The notes below the pieces were generated by a model that worked only from the letters and a program-made list of their open reading frames with translations, did no database searches and was not told the DNA's origin. Positions 17,502 through 26,975 of a stretch of DNA of 64,000 nucleotides are shown in pieces. Every line of letters starts with the position of its first letter. The stretch's first letter is position 1. The stretch lies in contig NZ_CP093299.1 in the NCBI RefSeq assembly GCF_024362805.1, positions 3,876,001 through 3,940,000 of the forward strand, written 5' to 3'. This DNA comes from Salipaludibacillus sp. LMS25 (lineage in GTDB: Bacteria; Bacillota; Bacilli; Bacillales; Salisediminibacteriaceae). A program made the position numbers and the translations under genes.

Positions 17502-18676
17502 AACGGATAACGATTGTATGCTTTTTCCTTTCTTTTTTTTTCACTTTTACAGGGACGAGCCTTGCTGAAGAGGAAGATTTATTGAGTGACGAAGGCTTAA
17601 TGGAGGAGCAAATTAATAAGTTAGATTTAGAAGAAATTGGTGATTTTTGGGATGTTGTACGTCATGAGTATGATGGTTTTCTTCCCGAAACTCAAAAAAA
17701 AGAATTTACAGAACTTTTTAGGAGCGATGGTCATTTTTCTATCACGGAATGGTTAAAAAGCTTTTTAACTTATTTTTTTCATGAAATTATTACGCACGGT
17801 CGTTTAATGGGAACATTAATTTTACTAACTGTCTTTAGCTTAATACTCGTTCACCTTCAACAAGCATTTGAAAAGCATACGATTAGTAAAGTGGCTTACG
17901 CAGTAACATATATGGTTTTAATGATTATTGCCCTTAATAGCTTTTATGTGGCCGTTGAGCTTACGGAATCAACTATTTCAACAATGAGTCATTTCATGAC
18001 AGCTCTTATTCCGTTAATACTCGTGCTGATGGCAACAGTAGGCAGTATCACCTCTGTGTCTCTTTTCCATCCTATCATTATGTTTATTGTTCATACAAGC
18101 GGGTTGTTCGTCCAATATTTTATCCTGCCTCTTTTATTACTCTCTACAATCTTATCTATCGTAAGTACGATGACGGATCATTATAAAGTATCGAAACTAG
18201 CTAATTTATTACGAACTATCGCTGTAGGCAGCTTAGGGATTTTCTTAACCGTTTTTTTAGGTGTTATGTCTGTTCAAGGGGCAGCAGCAGCAGTAACTGA
18301 TGGCATTGCGGTACGGACTGCCAAATTTGTCACAGGGAACTTTATCCCGGTAGTTGGGAGAATGTTCACAGATGCGGCTGATACCGTCATGGGTGCTTCA
18401 TTGCTTTTAAAAAATACAATCGGTATTTTAGGCTTGTTGATTTTGCTTATTGTATGTACGTTTCCTGCATTAAAAGTGTTGGCTATCTCCGTCATCTATT
18501 CGTTTGCATCAGCAATCTTGCAGCCATTAGGAGGCGGTCCTGTCATCGAGTGTTTGGCTATTATCGGTAAAAATATTTTGTTCGTCTTTGCTACTTTGGC
18601 GGCCGTTTCTCTTATGTTTTTTCTCTCGATTTCAATAATGATTATTTCTGGTAACTTGTCGATTATGCTTAGATGA
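17498..18676 (+). CDS. spoIIIAE: Stage III sporulation protein AE
   Basis: 392 residues with a signal peptide (about 1-23), an acidic periplasmic-type segment and six to seven membrane helices. GNFIPVVGRMFTDAADTVMG and LQPLGGGPV are family hallmarks. Polytopic core of the SpoIIIA complex. Confidence 0.95.
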   Translation: MKRITIVCFFLSFFFTFTGTSLAEEEDLLSDEGLMEEQINKLDLEEIGDFWDVVRHEYDGFLPETQKKEFTELFRSDGHFSITEWLKSFLTYFFHEIITHGRLMGTLILLTVFSLILVHLQQAFEKHTISKVAYAVTYMVLMIIALNSFYVAVELTESTISTMSHFMTALIPLILVLMATVGSITSVSLFHPIIMFIVHTSGLFVQYFILPLLLLSTILSIVSTMTDHYKVSKLANLLRTIAVGSLGIFLTVFLGVMSVQGAAAAVTDGIAVRTAKFVTGNFIPVVGRMFTDAADTVMGASLLLKNTIGILGLLILLIVCTFPALKVLAISVIYSFASAILQPLGGGPVIECLAIIGKNILFVFATLAAVSLMFFLSISIMIISGNLSIMLR

Positions 18677-18697
18677 TTAGATGGACGATAGAAGGGT

Positions 18698-19354
18698 GTG
18701 GCTAAAGTGGGGCTAGTGATTAGCTGGATCACAAATATTATATTGCTTATATTATTCGCCACGGTCCTTGAACTCTTATTACCTAATGCTTCAACTCACC
18801 GGTATATCAAGTTAGTTATTGGGCTCATGTTACTGCTCATTTTGCTTCAGCCAGTCCTATCACTTTTTAAAATGGATACTGAAAATGTTATCAGTCAAAT
18901 GGAAAAATGGAGTCAAACAATTAACGCGGATATGGAAAAAATAGATGACCTAGAAAAATCAGATATAGAATCCGTTTCTCTTGCATATATTTCTGAACAA
19001 GTGGCTGTCCAATTAAAAAAACAAGCCAATCCTAAGCTGATTGAGGAATATGGAAAGACGATAACCGATGTACACGTCACATTTCATTCTCTTCATGAAC
19101 CTGCAGATAAAGAGAACTTTTCAGGCATTGAAGTAACCATTGCGCCAGCTGGGACTAGTGAGGAAAGTGTTAAGGACGAAGGGGATGATGAAGATATTCA
19201 TATTGCCAAAATCGAGATTGAAAATGAGTCACCAGAAGAAATTGACACAGAAGAAGGGGAGGGAACAAGAGATATGAGGAGTCGCTTGTCATACTTATGG
19301 GAAGTCCCTGAAGATCTCATAATACTTTATGAAGAAGGTGGGGATAAGGAATGA
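18698..19354 (+). CDS. spoIIIAF: Stage III sporulation protein AF
   Basis: 218 residues (GTG start). Two N-terminal membrane helices (11-31 and 37-57) are followed by a soluble ring-building-motif domain; the C-terminal region is acidic. Slightly longer than the B. subtilis protein (about 206 aa). Its stop overlaps spoIIIAG by four bases. Confidence 0.93.
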   Translation: MAKVGLVISWITNIILLILFATVLELLLPNASTHRYIKLVIGLMLLLILLQPVLSLFKMDTENVISQMEKWSQTINADMEKIDDLEKSDIESVSLAYISEQVAVQLKKQANPKLIEEYGKTITDVHVTFHSLHEPADKENFSGIEVTIAPAGTSEESVKDEGDDEDIHIAKIEIENESPEEIDTEEGEGTRDMRSRLSYLWEVPEDLIILYEEGGDKE

Positions 19355-20013
19355 CTCGAAAACGTTGGGAGACATCTATATTCCAGACCTTTTCATTAAA
19401 AAATAAAGGAAAAAAAAACCGTTTGATATATTTACTAGGCTTATTACTTATCGGAGTCGCCTTAATGATAATAGGAAGTATTTTTAACCAAGAAGAAGCT
19501 TATGAGCCAACACTCACTATGAGCGAACCAGATGAAGAAAGAAGGGAGGAAGTCACCACCTTTAAATCGGATGAAACGAGTGAAGAATCGCCTGAAAAAG
19601 AAGAATACGAGGCGTATTATGAAAAAGAATTATCGCATGCTTTAGAAGAGATTGTCGGTGTCTCAAATGTAACGGTGATGGTAAATACCTCAGGTACAAG
19701 CAGACATATTTATCAAACAAACGATTCAAAAAAAGAACAGCTCACAGAAGAAACAGATAGTGAAGGTGGTAGTCGTAAAGTGACTGATAGTTCTAGTGAT
19801 GAAAATGTCGTGATCGTAAGAAGAGGAGAAAATGAAGAGCCATTACTCATTGAGTCACAAAAGCCGGACATAAGCGGTGTATTGGTCGTGGCAAATGGAG
19901 TTGATAACATCCAAGTGAAAACATGGGTTGTTGAGGCAGTTAGCAGGGTGCTTGATATTCCTTCACACAGAGTGTCGGTAATGCCAAGAAAACAAAAGGA
20001 GGATGCTTCATGA
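19351..20013 (+). CDS. spoIIIAG: Stage III sporulation protein AG
   Basis: 220 residues. One membrane helix (about 25-46) anchors a ring-forming domain in the intermembrane space (EIVGVSNVTVMVNTSG and the DISGVLVVANGVDN motif). SpoIIIAG makes the large mother-cell ring of the channel. An acidic low-complexity linker follows the helix. Confidence 0.94.
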   Translation: MTRKRWETSIFQTFSLKNKGKKNRLIYLLGLLLIGVALMIIGSIFNQEEAYEPTLTMSEPDEERREEVTTFKSDETSEESPEKEEYEAYYEKELSHALEEIVGVSNVTVMVNTSGTSRHIYQTNDSKKEQLTEETDSEGGSRKVTDSSSDENVVIVRRGENEEPLLIESQKPDISGVLVVANGVDNIQVKTWVVEAVSRVLDIPSHRVSVMPRKQKEDAS

Positions 20014-20615
20014 TTTTAAAAAGACAAACAGTATGGTTATTAACGATGTTAAGTTTAATTATTGTCCTTTCGGTGTATTATATTTCAATGGATCGCGTGC
20101 AAGACCCGCAAACAGCCGTTACAGATCTTGAAGAAGCAACTAATAGTGAGTCAATGGAGGAAGAATTAGAGTTCGAATGGGTGGATGGCGAAGATGTCAC
20201 GTTTGTGGAACTGGACGATGTGGAAGATGTCTTAGGGGACACTGGACTATCAGAACAAATGCCTACCGATGAAATGTTTGATACAATCCGCTTGCAACGT
20301 CAAGATGCAAGAGGACGATTAAATGAAGAGTATACGAATGTGATTGTTTCAGCTGAAACGGATCCGGAAATCCAAGTTGAAGCACTAGAAAAAATTGAAA
20401 ACCTTCAAGCGATGTCTCAACAGGAAGAAATGGTTGAAACGATCATTCGGTCAAAAGGATATGAAGATGCACTCGTCATGACAGAAGACAATCAAGTTAA
20501 TATTTACGTAAAATCAAATGAATTAACAACTGAGCAAGTAACTGAGATCAACCAACTAGCCTATGAGCATTTAGGTATTGAGTCAATTAGAGTTGGTTTT
20601 CAATCTGGTGATTAA
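20010..20615 (+). CDS. spoIIIAH: Stage III sporulation protein AH
   Basis: 201 residues: one N-terminal helix (7-27), an acidic linker and a C-terminal ring-building domain that in B. subtilis binds SpoIIQ across the septum. Last gene of the operon; it is followed by a terminator. Confidence 0.94.
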   Translation: MILKRQTVWLLTMLSLIIVLSVYYISMDRVQDPQTAVTDLEEATNSESMEEELEFEWVDGEDVTFVELDDVEDVLGDTGLSEQMPTDEMFDTIRLQRQDARGRLNEEYTNVIVSAETDPEIQVEALEKIENLQAMSQQEEMVETIIRSKGYEDALVMTEDNQVNIYVKSNELTTEQVTEINQLAYEHLGIESIRVGFQSGD

Positions 20616-20643
20616 CACATATTAATTGAAAATTGACTTAGTA

Positions 20644-20672
20644 GGCCCGCCGTTAGGTGAGGGCCTTTCTTT
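20644..20672 (+). terminator. Terminator of the spoIIIA operon
   Basis: GGCCC pairs with GGGCC around a 12-base loop, followed by TTTCTTTC. Modest stem but well placed, 28 bases after spoIIIAH. Confidence 0.65.
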
Positions 20673-20900
20673 CGTTATAAAATGTCAAAGTTACGAGTTC
20701 ATGCTAATATAAAGAAGACAGTTTTGTAAGAGCTGAATATAAGCTGAACCATTTCATTCCTAACTGTCCCTTATGATGGCGGTTGGCATACTACCTAAAA
20801 AGCAGATGTAATAAAAAATGTCGAGACATGTTTATTCCATTATTCTTCAGGCAATAAATGAAGCAGTTACGTAACGGCCAATGATTTTTATGGCTGAGGG

Positions 20901-20909
20901 TGTTATAAT
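20901..20909 (+). promoter_or_regulatory. Extended -10 promoter of the 107-aa gene
   Basis: TGTTATAAT is a perfect extended -10 (TGnTATAAT). The -35 region is poor, which an extended -10 tolerates. It lies 52 bases before the next start codon. Confidence 0.55.
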
Positions 20910-20961
20910 AGCCTATTAGAAAAATTATTTTAATCAGATTTTAGTTAAGGAGAGATTTAAT

Positions 20962-21285
20962 ATGGAGTGGTCAGAACTGACAGAAGGCGCGAAAGCAGTA
21001 CTTGAACAAACAAGGAATATTAAAAATGATAAAATTCAGATCGTTGAATTTGAAGTAGGTTACGAACAGCCGGAAGAAGACGCGGGGGACAGTGAACCTG
21101 TCAGTATTCAGGAGGAAGATTACGCAAGCTTAAAGAAATTTACGGCTGAGAACGAATACGGAGAAAAATATCATATGGCTCGTAATAAAAACATCGTTAA
21201 AATTATTTTATTAGAGAAAGATAAAATTCCTGATAATTTATCAGACTTTCCGGTATTTAGAGAGTATAAAAACACCGTTGAGTAA
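20962..21285 (+). CDS. Uncharacterised acidic protein, 107 aa
   Basis: A single gene between spoIIIAH and accB with its own promoter, a good ribosome site (AAGGAGAG) and its own terminator. The product is soluble and acidic, with no membrane segment and no Cys. It has an alternating charged pattern and ends FPVFREYKNTVE. I do not recognise a family, and the slot is empty in B. subtilis. Codon use looks like that of its neighbours. Confidence 0.75.
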   Translation: MEWSELTEGAKAVLEQTRNIKNDKIQIVEFEVGYEQPEEDAGDSEPVSIQEEDYASLKKFTAENEYGEKYHMARNKNIVKIILLEKDKIPDNLSDFPVFREYKNTVE

Positions 21286-21298
21286 TGATGGTGATGCA

Positions 21299-21342
21299 GT
21301 CTTCCTGTTTTAAACGAGTATCTCGTAGGGGAGACTTTTTTT
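21299..21342 (+). terminator. Terminator of the 107-aa gene
   Basis: GTCTTCC pairs with GGGGAGAC, with an inner ACGAG/CTCGT helix, then eight T. Confidence 0.82.
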
Positions 21343-21522
21343 AAAAGGAGATACTATGACTTGGTGCAGAGAGACAGTTATTAAATAACACTCATTGAAA
21401 CAACTAAAACTGTTTATACAATATCTGGATTAAAAAAAAGGTTCCCATTTGATAAAATTTAAGGTAGCATATTTTTAGGACTTAGTCATAAGACAAACCT
21501 AAATCCATTTTACATGTACTAC

Positions 21523-21551
21523 GTGTATAAGGCGTTCTATTGCTTATACAC
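21523..21551 (+). promoter_or_regulatory. Leader inverted repeat before accB
   Basis: GTGTATAAG (21523-21531) and CTTATACAC (21543-21551) form a nine-bp stem with an 11-base loop ending 25 bases before the accB ATG. No T-run. It could be an operator or an RNA hairpin; which one is not decided by sequence. Confidence 0.5.
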
Positions 21552-21576
21552 CTAAATTAAGAATGGGGTGTTAAAC

Positions 21577-22089
21577 ATGTTAAATATTGAAGAAATACGT
21601 GAACTAATCAAGGTAATTGATGAGACAAGTATTGATGAATTTAAATATGAACATAGCGGCGTCAAAGTAACGATGAAAAAAAATAGTGGAGCGAACGCAA
21701 GCTATTCGACTCAACCAGTAACTTCACGTGAACCTCAAGGAGTAGAGGTACTACCGCAACACAATGAGACTCCTGATGAAAAACAAAGTGAAGGTGTAAC
21801 AAGCACAAGCAATGACTCGCCAGAAGCTGAAGCTGTTTCAAGTGCAGGCTTACATACCATAACCTCACCGATGGTAGGGACATTTTACAATTCACCATCT
21901 CCAGATTCCGATCCGTATGTGAAAAAAGGAGATCGTATTGGCAGTGATTCAGTCGTGTGTATCGTTGAAGCGATGAAGTTAATGAATGAGATTGAAGCCG
22001 AAGTCAAGGGAGAAATTGTTGAAGTCCTTGTTGAAAATGGACAGTTAGTTGAATACGGCCAAGAACTTTTCTTAGTGAAGCCGGAGTAG
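21577..22089 (+). CDS. accB: Biotin carboxyl carrier protein of acetyl-CoA carboxylase
   Basis: 170 residues. The N-terminal [15 protein letters not shown] matches BCCP starts, which favours ATG 21577 over GTG 21568. A Ser/Glu/Pro-rich linker (about 45-85) precedes the biotinyl domain with [13 protein letters not shown]; its Lys is the biotin site. It works with AccC, 11 bases downstream, in the first step of fatty acid synthesis. Confidence 0.96.
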   Translation: MLNIEEIRELIKVIDETSIDEFKYEHSGVKVTMKKNSGANASYSTQPVTSREPQGVEVLPQHNETPDEKQSEGVTSTSNDSPEAEAVSSAGLHTITSPMVGTFYNSPSPDSDPYVKKGDRIGSDSVVCIVEAMKLMNEIEAEVKGEIVEVLVENGQLVEYGQELFLVKPE

Positions 22090-22100
22090 GAGATGAGGTT

Positions 22101-23462
22101 ATGTTAAAAAAAGTTCTGATTGCAAACCGTGGAGAAATAGCGGTTAGGATTATTAGAGCGTGTAAAGAATTAAATATTCAAACTGTTGCAGTCTATTCAG
22201 AGGCTGATAATGATGCCTTACACGTTCGTCTTGCAGATGAAGCTTACTGCATTGGTCCCGTTTCTTCCGCAGACAGTTACCTTAATTTCACAAATATAAT
22301 GAGCGTAGCCACGTTAACAGAAGTAGATGGTATTCATCCTGGATACGGCTTCTTAGCAGAAAATGCTGACTTCGCTGAGATTTGCGCTGCATGTAATATT
22401 ACCTTTATCGGACCGAGTCCATGGGCGATAAGCCAAATGGGGGCAAAAGATGTGGCAAGAACGACGATGAAAAAAGCGGGTGTTCCCGTTGTTCCTGGTT
22501 CTGAAGGAATTGTGGAAACAATAGAAGATGGCGTGTCTGTCGCTGAAACAATTGGCTATCCCGTGATTATTAAGGCAACAGCAGGTGGTGGTGGTAAAGG
22601 AATACGTGTGGCTCATAATGAAAAAGAGCTTAGGAAAGGTATTTCTATCACTCAACAAGAAGCGCAGGCAAACTTCGGAAACCCGGGAGTGTACTTGGAA
22701 AAATACATAGAAGACTTCCGCCATGTTGAAATTCAAGTACTCGCCGATAATCATGGGAACACGATTCACCTAGGTGAGCGTGACTGTACCATTCAACGGC
22801 GATTGCAAAAACTTGTGGAAGAATCTCCATCACCTGCTTTAAATGAACGTGTGAGAGCTAAAATGGGAGAAGCAGCAGTTAAAGCAGCAGAAGCTGTGAG
22901 CTATGCTGGAGCAGGAACCATTGAGTTTATATATGATCATAACACAGAAGAATTTTATTTTATGGAAATGAATACGCGCATTCAAGTGGAGCATCCTGTG
23001 ACCGAAATGGTAACAGGGATAGATCTTATTAAGGAACAACTTTTAGTTGCATCAGGTGAAAAGCTTTCCTATACTCAAGAGGAGGTTACTTTTGAAGGAT
23101 GGGCGATTGAATGCCGTATTAATGCAGAGAATCCTGACAAAAATTTCATGCCTTCCCCAGGTAAGATTGACATGTACCTTCCGCCTGGCGGACTGGGTGT
23201 TAGAGTGGATAGCGGTGCATTTCCAGGGTATACCATTACGCCCTACTATGATTCCATGGTTGCAAAAGTCATCACTTATGGCAAGGACCGTACTGAAGCT
23301 ATCTCTAAAATGAAAAGAGCTCTCGATGAATTTGTCATAGACGGCGTGCATACAACCATTCCATTCCATCGTCGCCTTTTTGAACACGACGTTTTTGTTA
23401 GTGGGAATTTTAATACGAAGTTTTTAGAAACGTATTCTTTAAAATCAGAAGATGACGAATGA
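22101..23462 (+). CDS. accC: Biotin carboxylase of acetyl-CoA carboxylase
   Basis: 453 residues, full length. ATP-grasp features include the Gly-rich loop KATAGGGGKGIR (near 159-170), EKYIEDFRHVEIQVL, HLGERDCTIQRR and the catalytic stretch MEMNTRIQVEHPVTEM. It carboxylates the biotin of AccB using bicarbonate and ATP. The ribosome site is GGAGATGAGG. Confidence 0.97.
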   Translation: MLKKVLIANRGEIAVRIIRACKELNIQTVAVYSEADNDALHVRLADEAYCIGPVSSADSYLNFTNIMSVATLTEVDGIHPGYGFLAENADFAEICAACNITFIGPSPWAISQMGAKDVARTTMKKAGVPVVPGSEGIVETIEDGVSVAETIGYPVIIKATAGGGGKGIRVAHNEKELRKGISITQQEAQANFGNPGVYLEKYIEDFRHVEIQVLADNHGNTIHLGERDCTIQRRLQKLVEESPSPALNERVRAKMGEAAVKAAEAVSYAGAGTIEFIYDHNTEEFYFMEMNTRIQVEHPVTEMVTGIDLIKEQLLVASGEKLSYTQEEVTFEGWAIECRINAENPDKNFMPSPGKIDMYLPPGGLGVRVDSGAFPGYTITPYYDSMVAKVITYGKDRTEAISKMKRALDEFVIDGVHTTIPFHRRLFEHDVFVSGNFNTKFLETYSLKSEDDE

Positions 23463-23479
23463 ATTAAAGGAGGAACATC

Positions 23480-23887
23480 ATGTCAGAAAATCATCTGATT
23501 CACATGGCTGATGATAAGAGTGATTTAGGGAAAGTGGAGATCTCTCCTGAAGTAATTGAAGTGATTACAGGTCTTGCAGCATCAGAGATAGAAGGAATTG
23601 CTATGCTCAGAGGTAACTTTGCGTCTGGAGTAGCCGAGAGGCTAGGGCGTAAAAGTGCTCATGGTAAAGGTGTTAAAGTAGACTTAAGTAGTGACGGCGT
23701 TAAGCTGGATGTCTTTGTCATAACAAATTATGGTGTATCCATTCCGGAAGTTTGTCACAAGGTACAGGAAAACATCGTTCAGACGTTAAGAAACATGACG
23801 GCAATTCAAGTTTTATCTGTTGACGTTCATGTGGTAGGTGTTCATTTCGAGACGAAAAATGAACAAGAGGCTACTAAAAAGAACTAA
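23480..23887 (+). CDS. yqhY: Asp23/Gls24 family protein YqhY
   Basis: 135 residues with the Gls24 core: GKVEISPEVIEVITGLAASEIEGI (given here as residues 17-40), then VKVDLSSDGVKLDVFV and IPEVCHKVQENI. The family is cytosolic. In B. subtilis yqhY lies next to accBC and its loss perturbs acetyl-CoA carboxylase, which fits this position 17 bases after accC. The AAAGGAGG site is strong. Confidence 0.93.
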   Translation: MSENHLIHMADDKSDLGKVEISPEVIEVITGLAASEIEGIAMLRGNFASGVAERLGRKSAHGKGVKVDLSSDGVKLDVFVITNYGVSIPEVCHKVQENIVQTLRNMTAIQVLSVDVHVVGVHFETKNEQEATKKN

Positions 23888-23890
23888 ATA

Positions 23891-23938
23891 AAAAGGGGTG
23901 TCTCAACGAGTGAATGACTTAATGGGACACCCTTTTTT
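23891..23938 (+). terminator. Terminator of accB-accC-yqhY
   Basis: GGGGTGTC and GACACCC(C-like) arms around a 24-base loop, followed by TTTTTT. First strong stop after accB. Confidence 0.82.
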
Positions 23939-24003
23939 CCGTCGGACGAGAGTCTTAATGGACGTCTGTATTCCCGCGTGAAGTTATGCTATCATCTAAT
24001 ATG

Positions 24004-24021
24004 ACATATAAAACGTTATAT
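24004..24021 (+). promoter_or_regulatory. Palindrome upstream of nusB
   Basis: CATATAAAACGTTATATG has perfect seven-bp arms around AACG, 55 bases before nusB. It could be an operator. It does not contain the paired CGAA cores of a PurBox, which might have been expected because nusB-folD is a PurR target in B. subtilis. Confidence 0.4.
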
Positions 24022-24075
24022 GTGTTTAACGTTTTAATTGATAAAGGTAAAAGGCCGAATTAAAGGAGAAATGGC

Positions 24076-24474
24076 ATGAATCGCAGATTAGCTAGAATTA
24101 GAACGGTACAAGCATTATATCAAATTGAGATGACCGACACAGACCCGTCTGAAGCGATGGCATCCGTCTTACAAGATAATGAAGTTCCAGATGATTTTTT
24201 TCAGGGGCTTGTTAATGGGACAGTGTCACACTTGCAGGAGATAGATAGTCTTTTAACTGATGCCCTTGAGCATTGGTCCATTACTCGTATTTCCCGTGTA
24301 GATCGGGCGATTTTACGCCTGGCTGTGTACGAAATGAAATACGAAACGGACATTCCTGTTAATGTTTCCATAAATGAAGCCATTGATTTAGCTAAAGGCT
24401 TTGCAGGAGAGGAAGAATCGGGGAAATTTGCCAATGGTGTCTTGTCTAAAATTGCTGAGACACTTCAACAATAA
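24076..24474 (+). CDS. nusB: Transcription antitermination factor NusB
   Basis: 132 residues, the usual length. Starts MNRRLARIRTVQALYQ and ends with DIPVNVSINEAIDLAKGFAGEESGKF(A)NGVL-type motifs at 94-125. It acts with NusE (S10) on boxA of rRNA operons. The ribosome site is AAAGGAGAA. First gene of the nusB-folD-xseA-xseB-ispA run. Confidence 0.96.
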   Translation: MNRRLARIRTVQALYQIEMTDTDPSEAMASVLQDNEVPDDFFQGLVNGTVSHLQEIDSLLTDALEHWSITRISRVDRAILRLAVYEMKYETDIPVNVSINEAIDLAKGFAGEEESGKFANGVLSKIAETLQQ

Positions 24475-24505
24475 TTTTATAGTGAAAACCTAAGGGGGAG
24501 ATCTC

Positions 24506-25366
24506 ATGAGTGCTATCATTATTTCTGGAAAAGAATTAGCTCAGGAAAAAAGACGAAGTATGAAACTAAAAACAGAGGAATTAAAACAAAAAGGAATGGT
24601 TCCTGGCTTAGCCGTCATACTTGCAGGAGAAGACCCTGCGTCCCAATCATATGTGAGAGCGAAAGAACGAGCATGCAAAGAGATCGGAATTCATTCCGAA
24701 CTTGATGAAGTACCTGCCACAATTTCTGAGAACGAGCTCTTACAAAAAATTGCTGAGTTAAACGAAGCTGATCATATTCACGGGATTCTTGTTCAATTAC
24801 CGCTACCTGACCACATCTCTGAAGAGAAAGTCATTGAAGCCATTGATCCAGCAAAAGATGTGGATGGTTTTCACCCGATTAATATAGGCCGGATGATGAT
24901 CGGTCAAGAAGCTTTTTTACCTTGTACCCCATTTGGGATCGTAGAAATGATTAAATCAAAAAATATTGAACTTCAAGGAAAGCATGTTGTGATTATTGGG
25001 CGCAGTAACATTGTTGGAAAACCGGTAGGACAATTGTTATTAAATGAACATGCCACAGTCACCTACTGTCACTCCCGTACTAAAAATATGTCAGACTATA
25101 CACAAAAAGCAGATATTTTAGTCGTGGCAGTAGGACGTCCGTTAATGATAAATGCAGACCATATGAAAGAAGGAGCAGTTGTCATTGATGTAGGTGTAAA
25201 TCGTAACGAAGAGGGAAAATTAGTGGGAGATGTGGACTTTGAATCTGCAAAAGAAAAAGCCTCATACATAACACCTGTCCCAGGGGGGGTAGGCCCCATG
25301 ACAATCACGATGTTGTTGCATAATACGATCCTTTCTGCTGAAAGACATTTAAAAGAGGGGAACTAA
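24506..25366 (+). CDS. folD: Methylenetetrahydrofolate dehydrogenase/cyclohydrolase FolD
   Basis: 286 residues. Signatures are SYVRAKERACKEIGI (catalytic Tyr and Lys), VQLPLPDHI, GRSNIVGKPVGQLLL for the nucleotide site and PVPGGVGPMT near the end. It interconverts one-carbon folates for purine, Met and formyl-Met synthesis. Three bases separate it from xseA. Confidence 0.97.
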   Translation: MSAIIISGKELAQEKRRSMKLKTEELKQKGMVPGLAVILAGEDPASQSYVRAKERACKEIGIHSELDEVPATISENELLQKIAELNEADHIHGILVQLPLPDHISEEKVIEAIDPAKDVDGFHPINIGRMMIGQEAFLPCTPFGIVEMIKSKNIELQGKHVVIIGRSNIVGKPVGQLLLNEHATVTYCHSRTKNMSDYTQKADILVVAVGRPLMINADHMKEGAVVIDVGVNRNEEGKLVGDVDFESAKEKASYITPVPGGVGPMTITMLLHNTILSAERHLKEGN

Positions 25367-25368
25367 TC

Positions 25369-26721
25369 ATGAAAGGAGATTTTCTCTCAGTTAGTGATCT
25401 AACAAAGATTATTAAACAGCGTCTTGATACAGAATCCGCTCTCCAAAATGTTTGGTTAAGAGCGGAAATTTCCAATTTTAAACGGCATAGCCGAGGACAT
25501 ATGTATTTTACGCTAAAGGATAACAACTCACGGGTTCAATCCGTTATGTTTGCAGGAAATAACCGTTATCTCAAATTTTTACCTGAAGATGGTATGCGTG
25601 TTCTTATTAGAGGGGACATCTCAGTATATGAGCCTTATGGTCAATACCAATTATACGTCAAGGAAATGCAACCTGATGGTATCGGTAATTTATATCTTGC
25701 TTTTGAAAAGTTAAAACAGAAGTTAGAGATGGCAGGCTATTTTAGAGAAACGAGAAAAAAACCGATTCCAAAAATGCCGCGGTCTATAGCTGTTATAACC
25801 TCACCAACAGGTGCAGCTGTAAGAGATATTATGACGACATTAACAAGGCGATATCCGTTAGCCAAAGTGACATTGTTACCTGTTCTTGTTCAGGGACCAG
25901 ATGCCCCAAGTTCTATAGCAAGAGCGATCAAGCAGGCGAATGAAGCATTTGACTTTGATGTGATTATTGCAGGAAGAGGCGGTGGCTCTCTAGAAGAATT
26001 ATGGGCATTTAATGAAGAACTTGTGGCTGAAGCCATCTATCAATCTGATATCCCACTTATTTCAGCCGTTGGACATGAAACAGATGTGACGATTAGTGAC
26101 TTTGTTGCCGATTTACGAGCACCTACCCCTACAGCCGCTGCTGAATTAGCGGTGCCAGATGCAGAAGATCTAACCACTAACGTTATAGAACGAAAACGGC
26201 GGTTAACAAGAGCTATGAAACATTTAATTAGTCAAGAAAAAGAGAAGCTCGCCTATTTAACACGTTCTTACGCATTTCGTTACCCTAAGCAGCTGCTTCT
26301 TCAAAAAGAGCAGGATCTAGATCGAATGAAAGAAAAGCTTGTAAGAGAATCACAGAGAGTTTTTGAAAAGAAATCTGACAGTCAACAAAAATTGAACCAA
26401 CGACTCGCTTTGCTTCACCCTCAGGAAAAAATTAAAAAAGAATCTGACAGGCTATCACAAAATAACATAGCGCTTAAACGATACATGACTGAAGTAGTGA
26501 AAGAACGACGGCACAAACTTTCTCTGCAAATGTCAAAGTTAGACTTACTCAGTCCATTAAAAATGATGGATAGAGGATACAGTCTTGTATATAGCGAAGA
26601 TAACTCCCTTGTTAAATCTATCGCTCAAGCACCTGTTTCTTCACCAATAACAGTGCAATTAAAAGATGGAAAACTGAAGTGCCAAGTGCAAAAGCAAGTA
26701 AAGGACAACAATGACGGATGA
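25369..26721 (+). CDS. xseA: Exodeoxyribonuclease VII large subunit
   Basis: 450 residues: N-terminal OB fold (about 1-100), catalytic core with ITSPTGAAVRD, GRGGGSLEELWAFN and SAVGHETDVTI, then a long coiled-coil region and a C-terminal domain with MDRGYSLVY. It pairs with XseB to degrade single-stranded DNA. Confidence 0.97.
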   Translation: MKGDFLSVSDLTKIIKQRLDTESALQNVWLRAEISNFKRHSRGHMYFTLKDNNSRVQSVMFAGNNRYLKFLPEDGMRVLIRGDISVYEPYGQYQLYVKEMQPDGIGNLYLAFEKLKQKLEMAGYFRETRKKPIPKMPRSIAVITSPTGAAVRDIMTTLTRRYPLAKVTLLPVLVQGPDAPSSIARAIKQANEAFDFDVIIAGRGGGSLEELWAFNEELVAEAIYQSDIPLISAVGHETDVTISDFVADLRAPTPTAAAELAVPDAEDLTTNVIERKRRLTRAMKHLISQEKEKLAYLTRSYAFRYPKQLLLQKEQDLDRMKEKLVRESQRVFEKKSDSQQKLNQRLALLHPQEKIKKESDRLSQNNIALKRYMTEVVKERRHKLSLQMSKLDLLSPLKMMDRGYSLVYSEDNSLVKSIAQAPVSSPITVQLKDGKLKCQVQKQVKDNNDG

Positions 26722-26736
26722 TGGAGGACTTATACC

Positions 26737-26973
26737 ATGGCGAAAAATAACGAGTCGCACACATTTGAGGAATCAATGGAAGCATTAGAAAACTTAGTGG
26801 AAAAATTAGAAAAAGGTGATGTTCCTCTCGAAGAAGCCATCACTATGTTTCAAGAAGGTATGACATTATCAAAAGAATGTCACGATCGCTTGCAAAAAGT
26901 AGAAAAGCAAATGGCTGAAGTTTTATCTGAGGATGGCGAAATTAGCAACTTCCAAGTAGAAGAGGAGTCTTGA
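26737..26973 (+). CDS. xseB: Exodeoxyribonuclease VII small subunit
   Basis: 78 residues, all helical: [21 protein letters not shown](L) then an acidic tail. It follows xseA by 15 bases, and its TGA overlaps the region just before the ispA start. Confidence 0.95.
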   Translation: MAKNNESHTFEESMEALENLVEKLEKGDVPLEEAITMFQEGMTLSKECHDRLQKVEKQMAEVLSEDGEISNFQVEEES

Positions 26974-26975
26974 TA

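Noticed and set aside
22353..22769. 138-codon antisense frame in accC
   Set aside because: Mirror of a highly conserved gene; no ribosome site or independent support.
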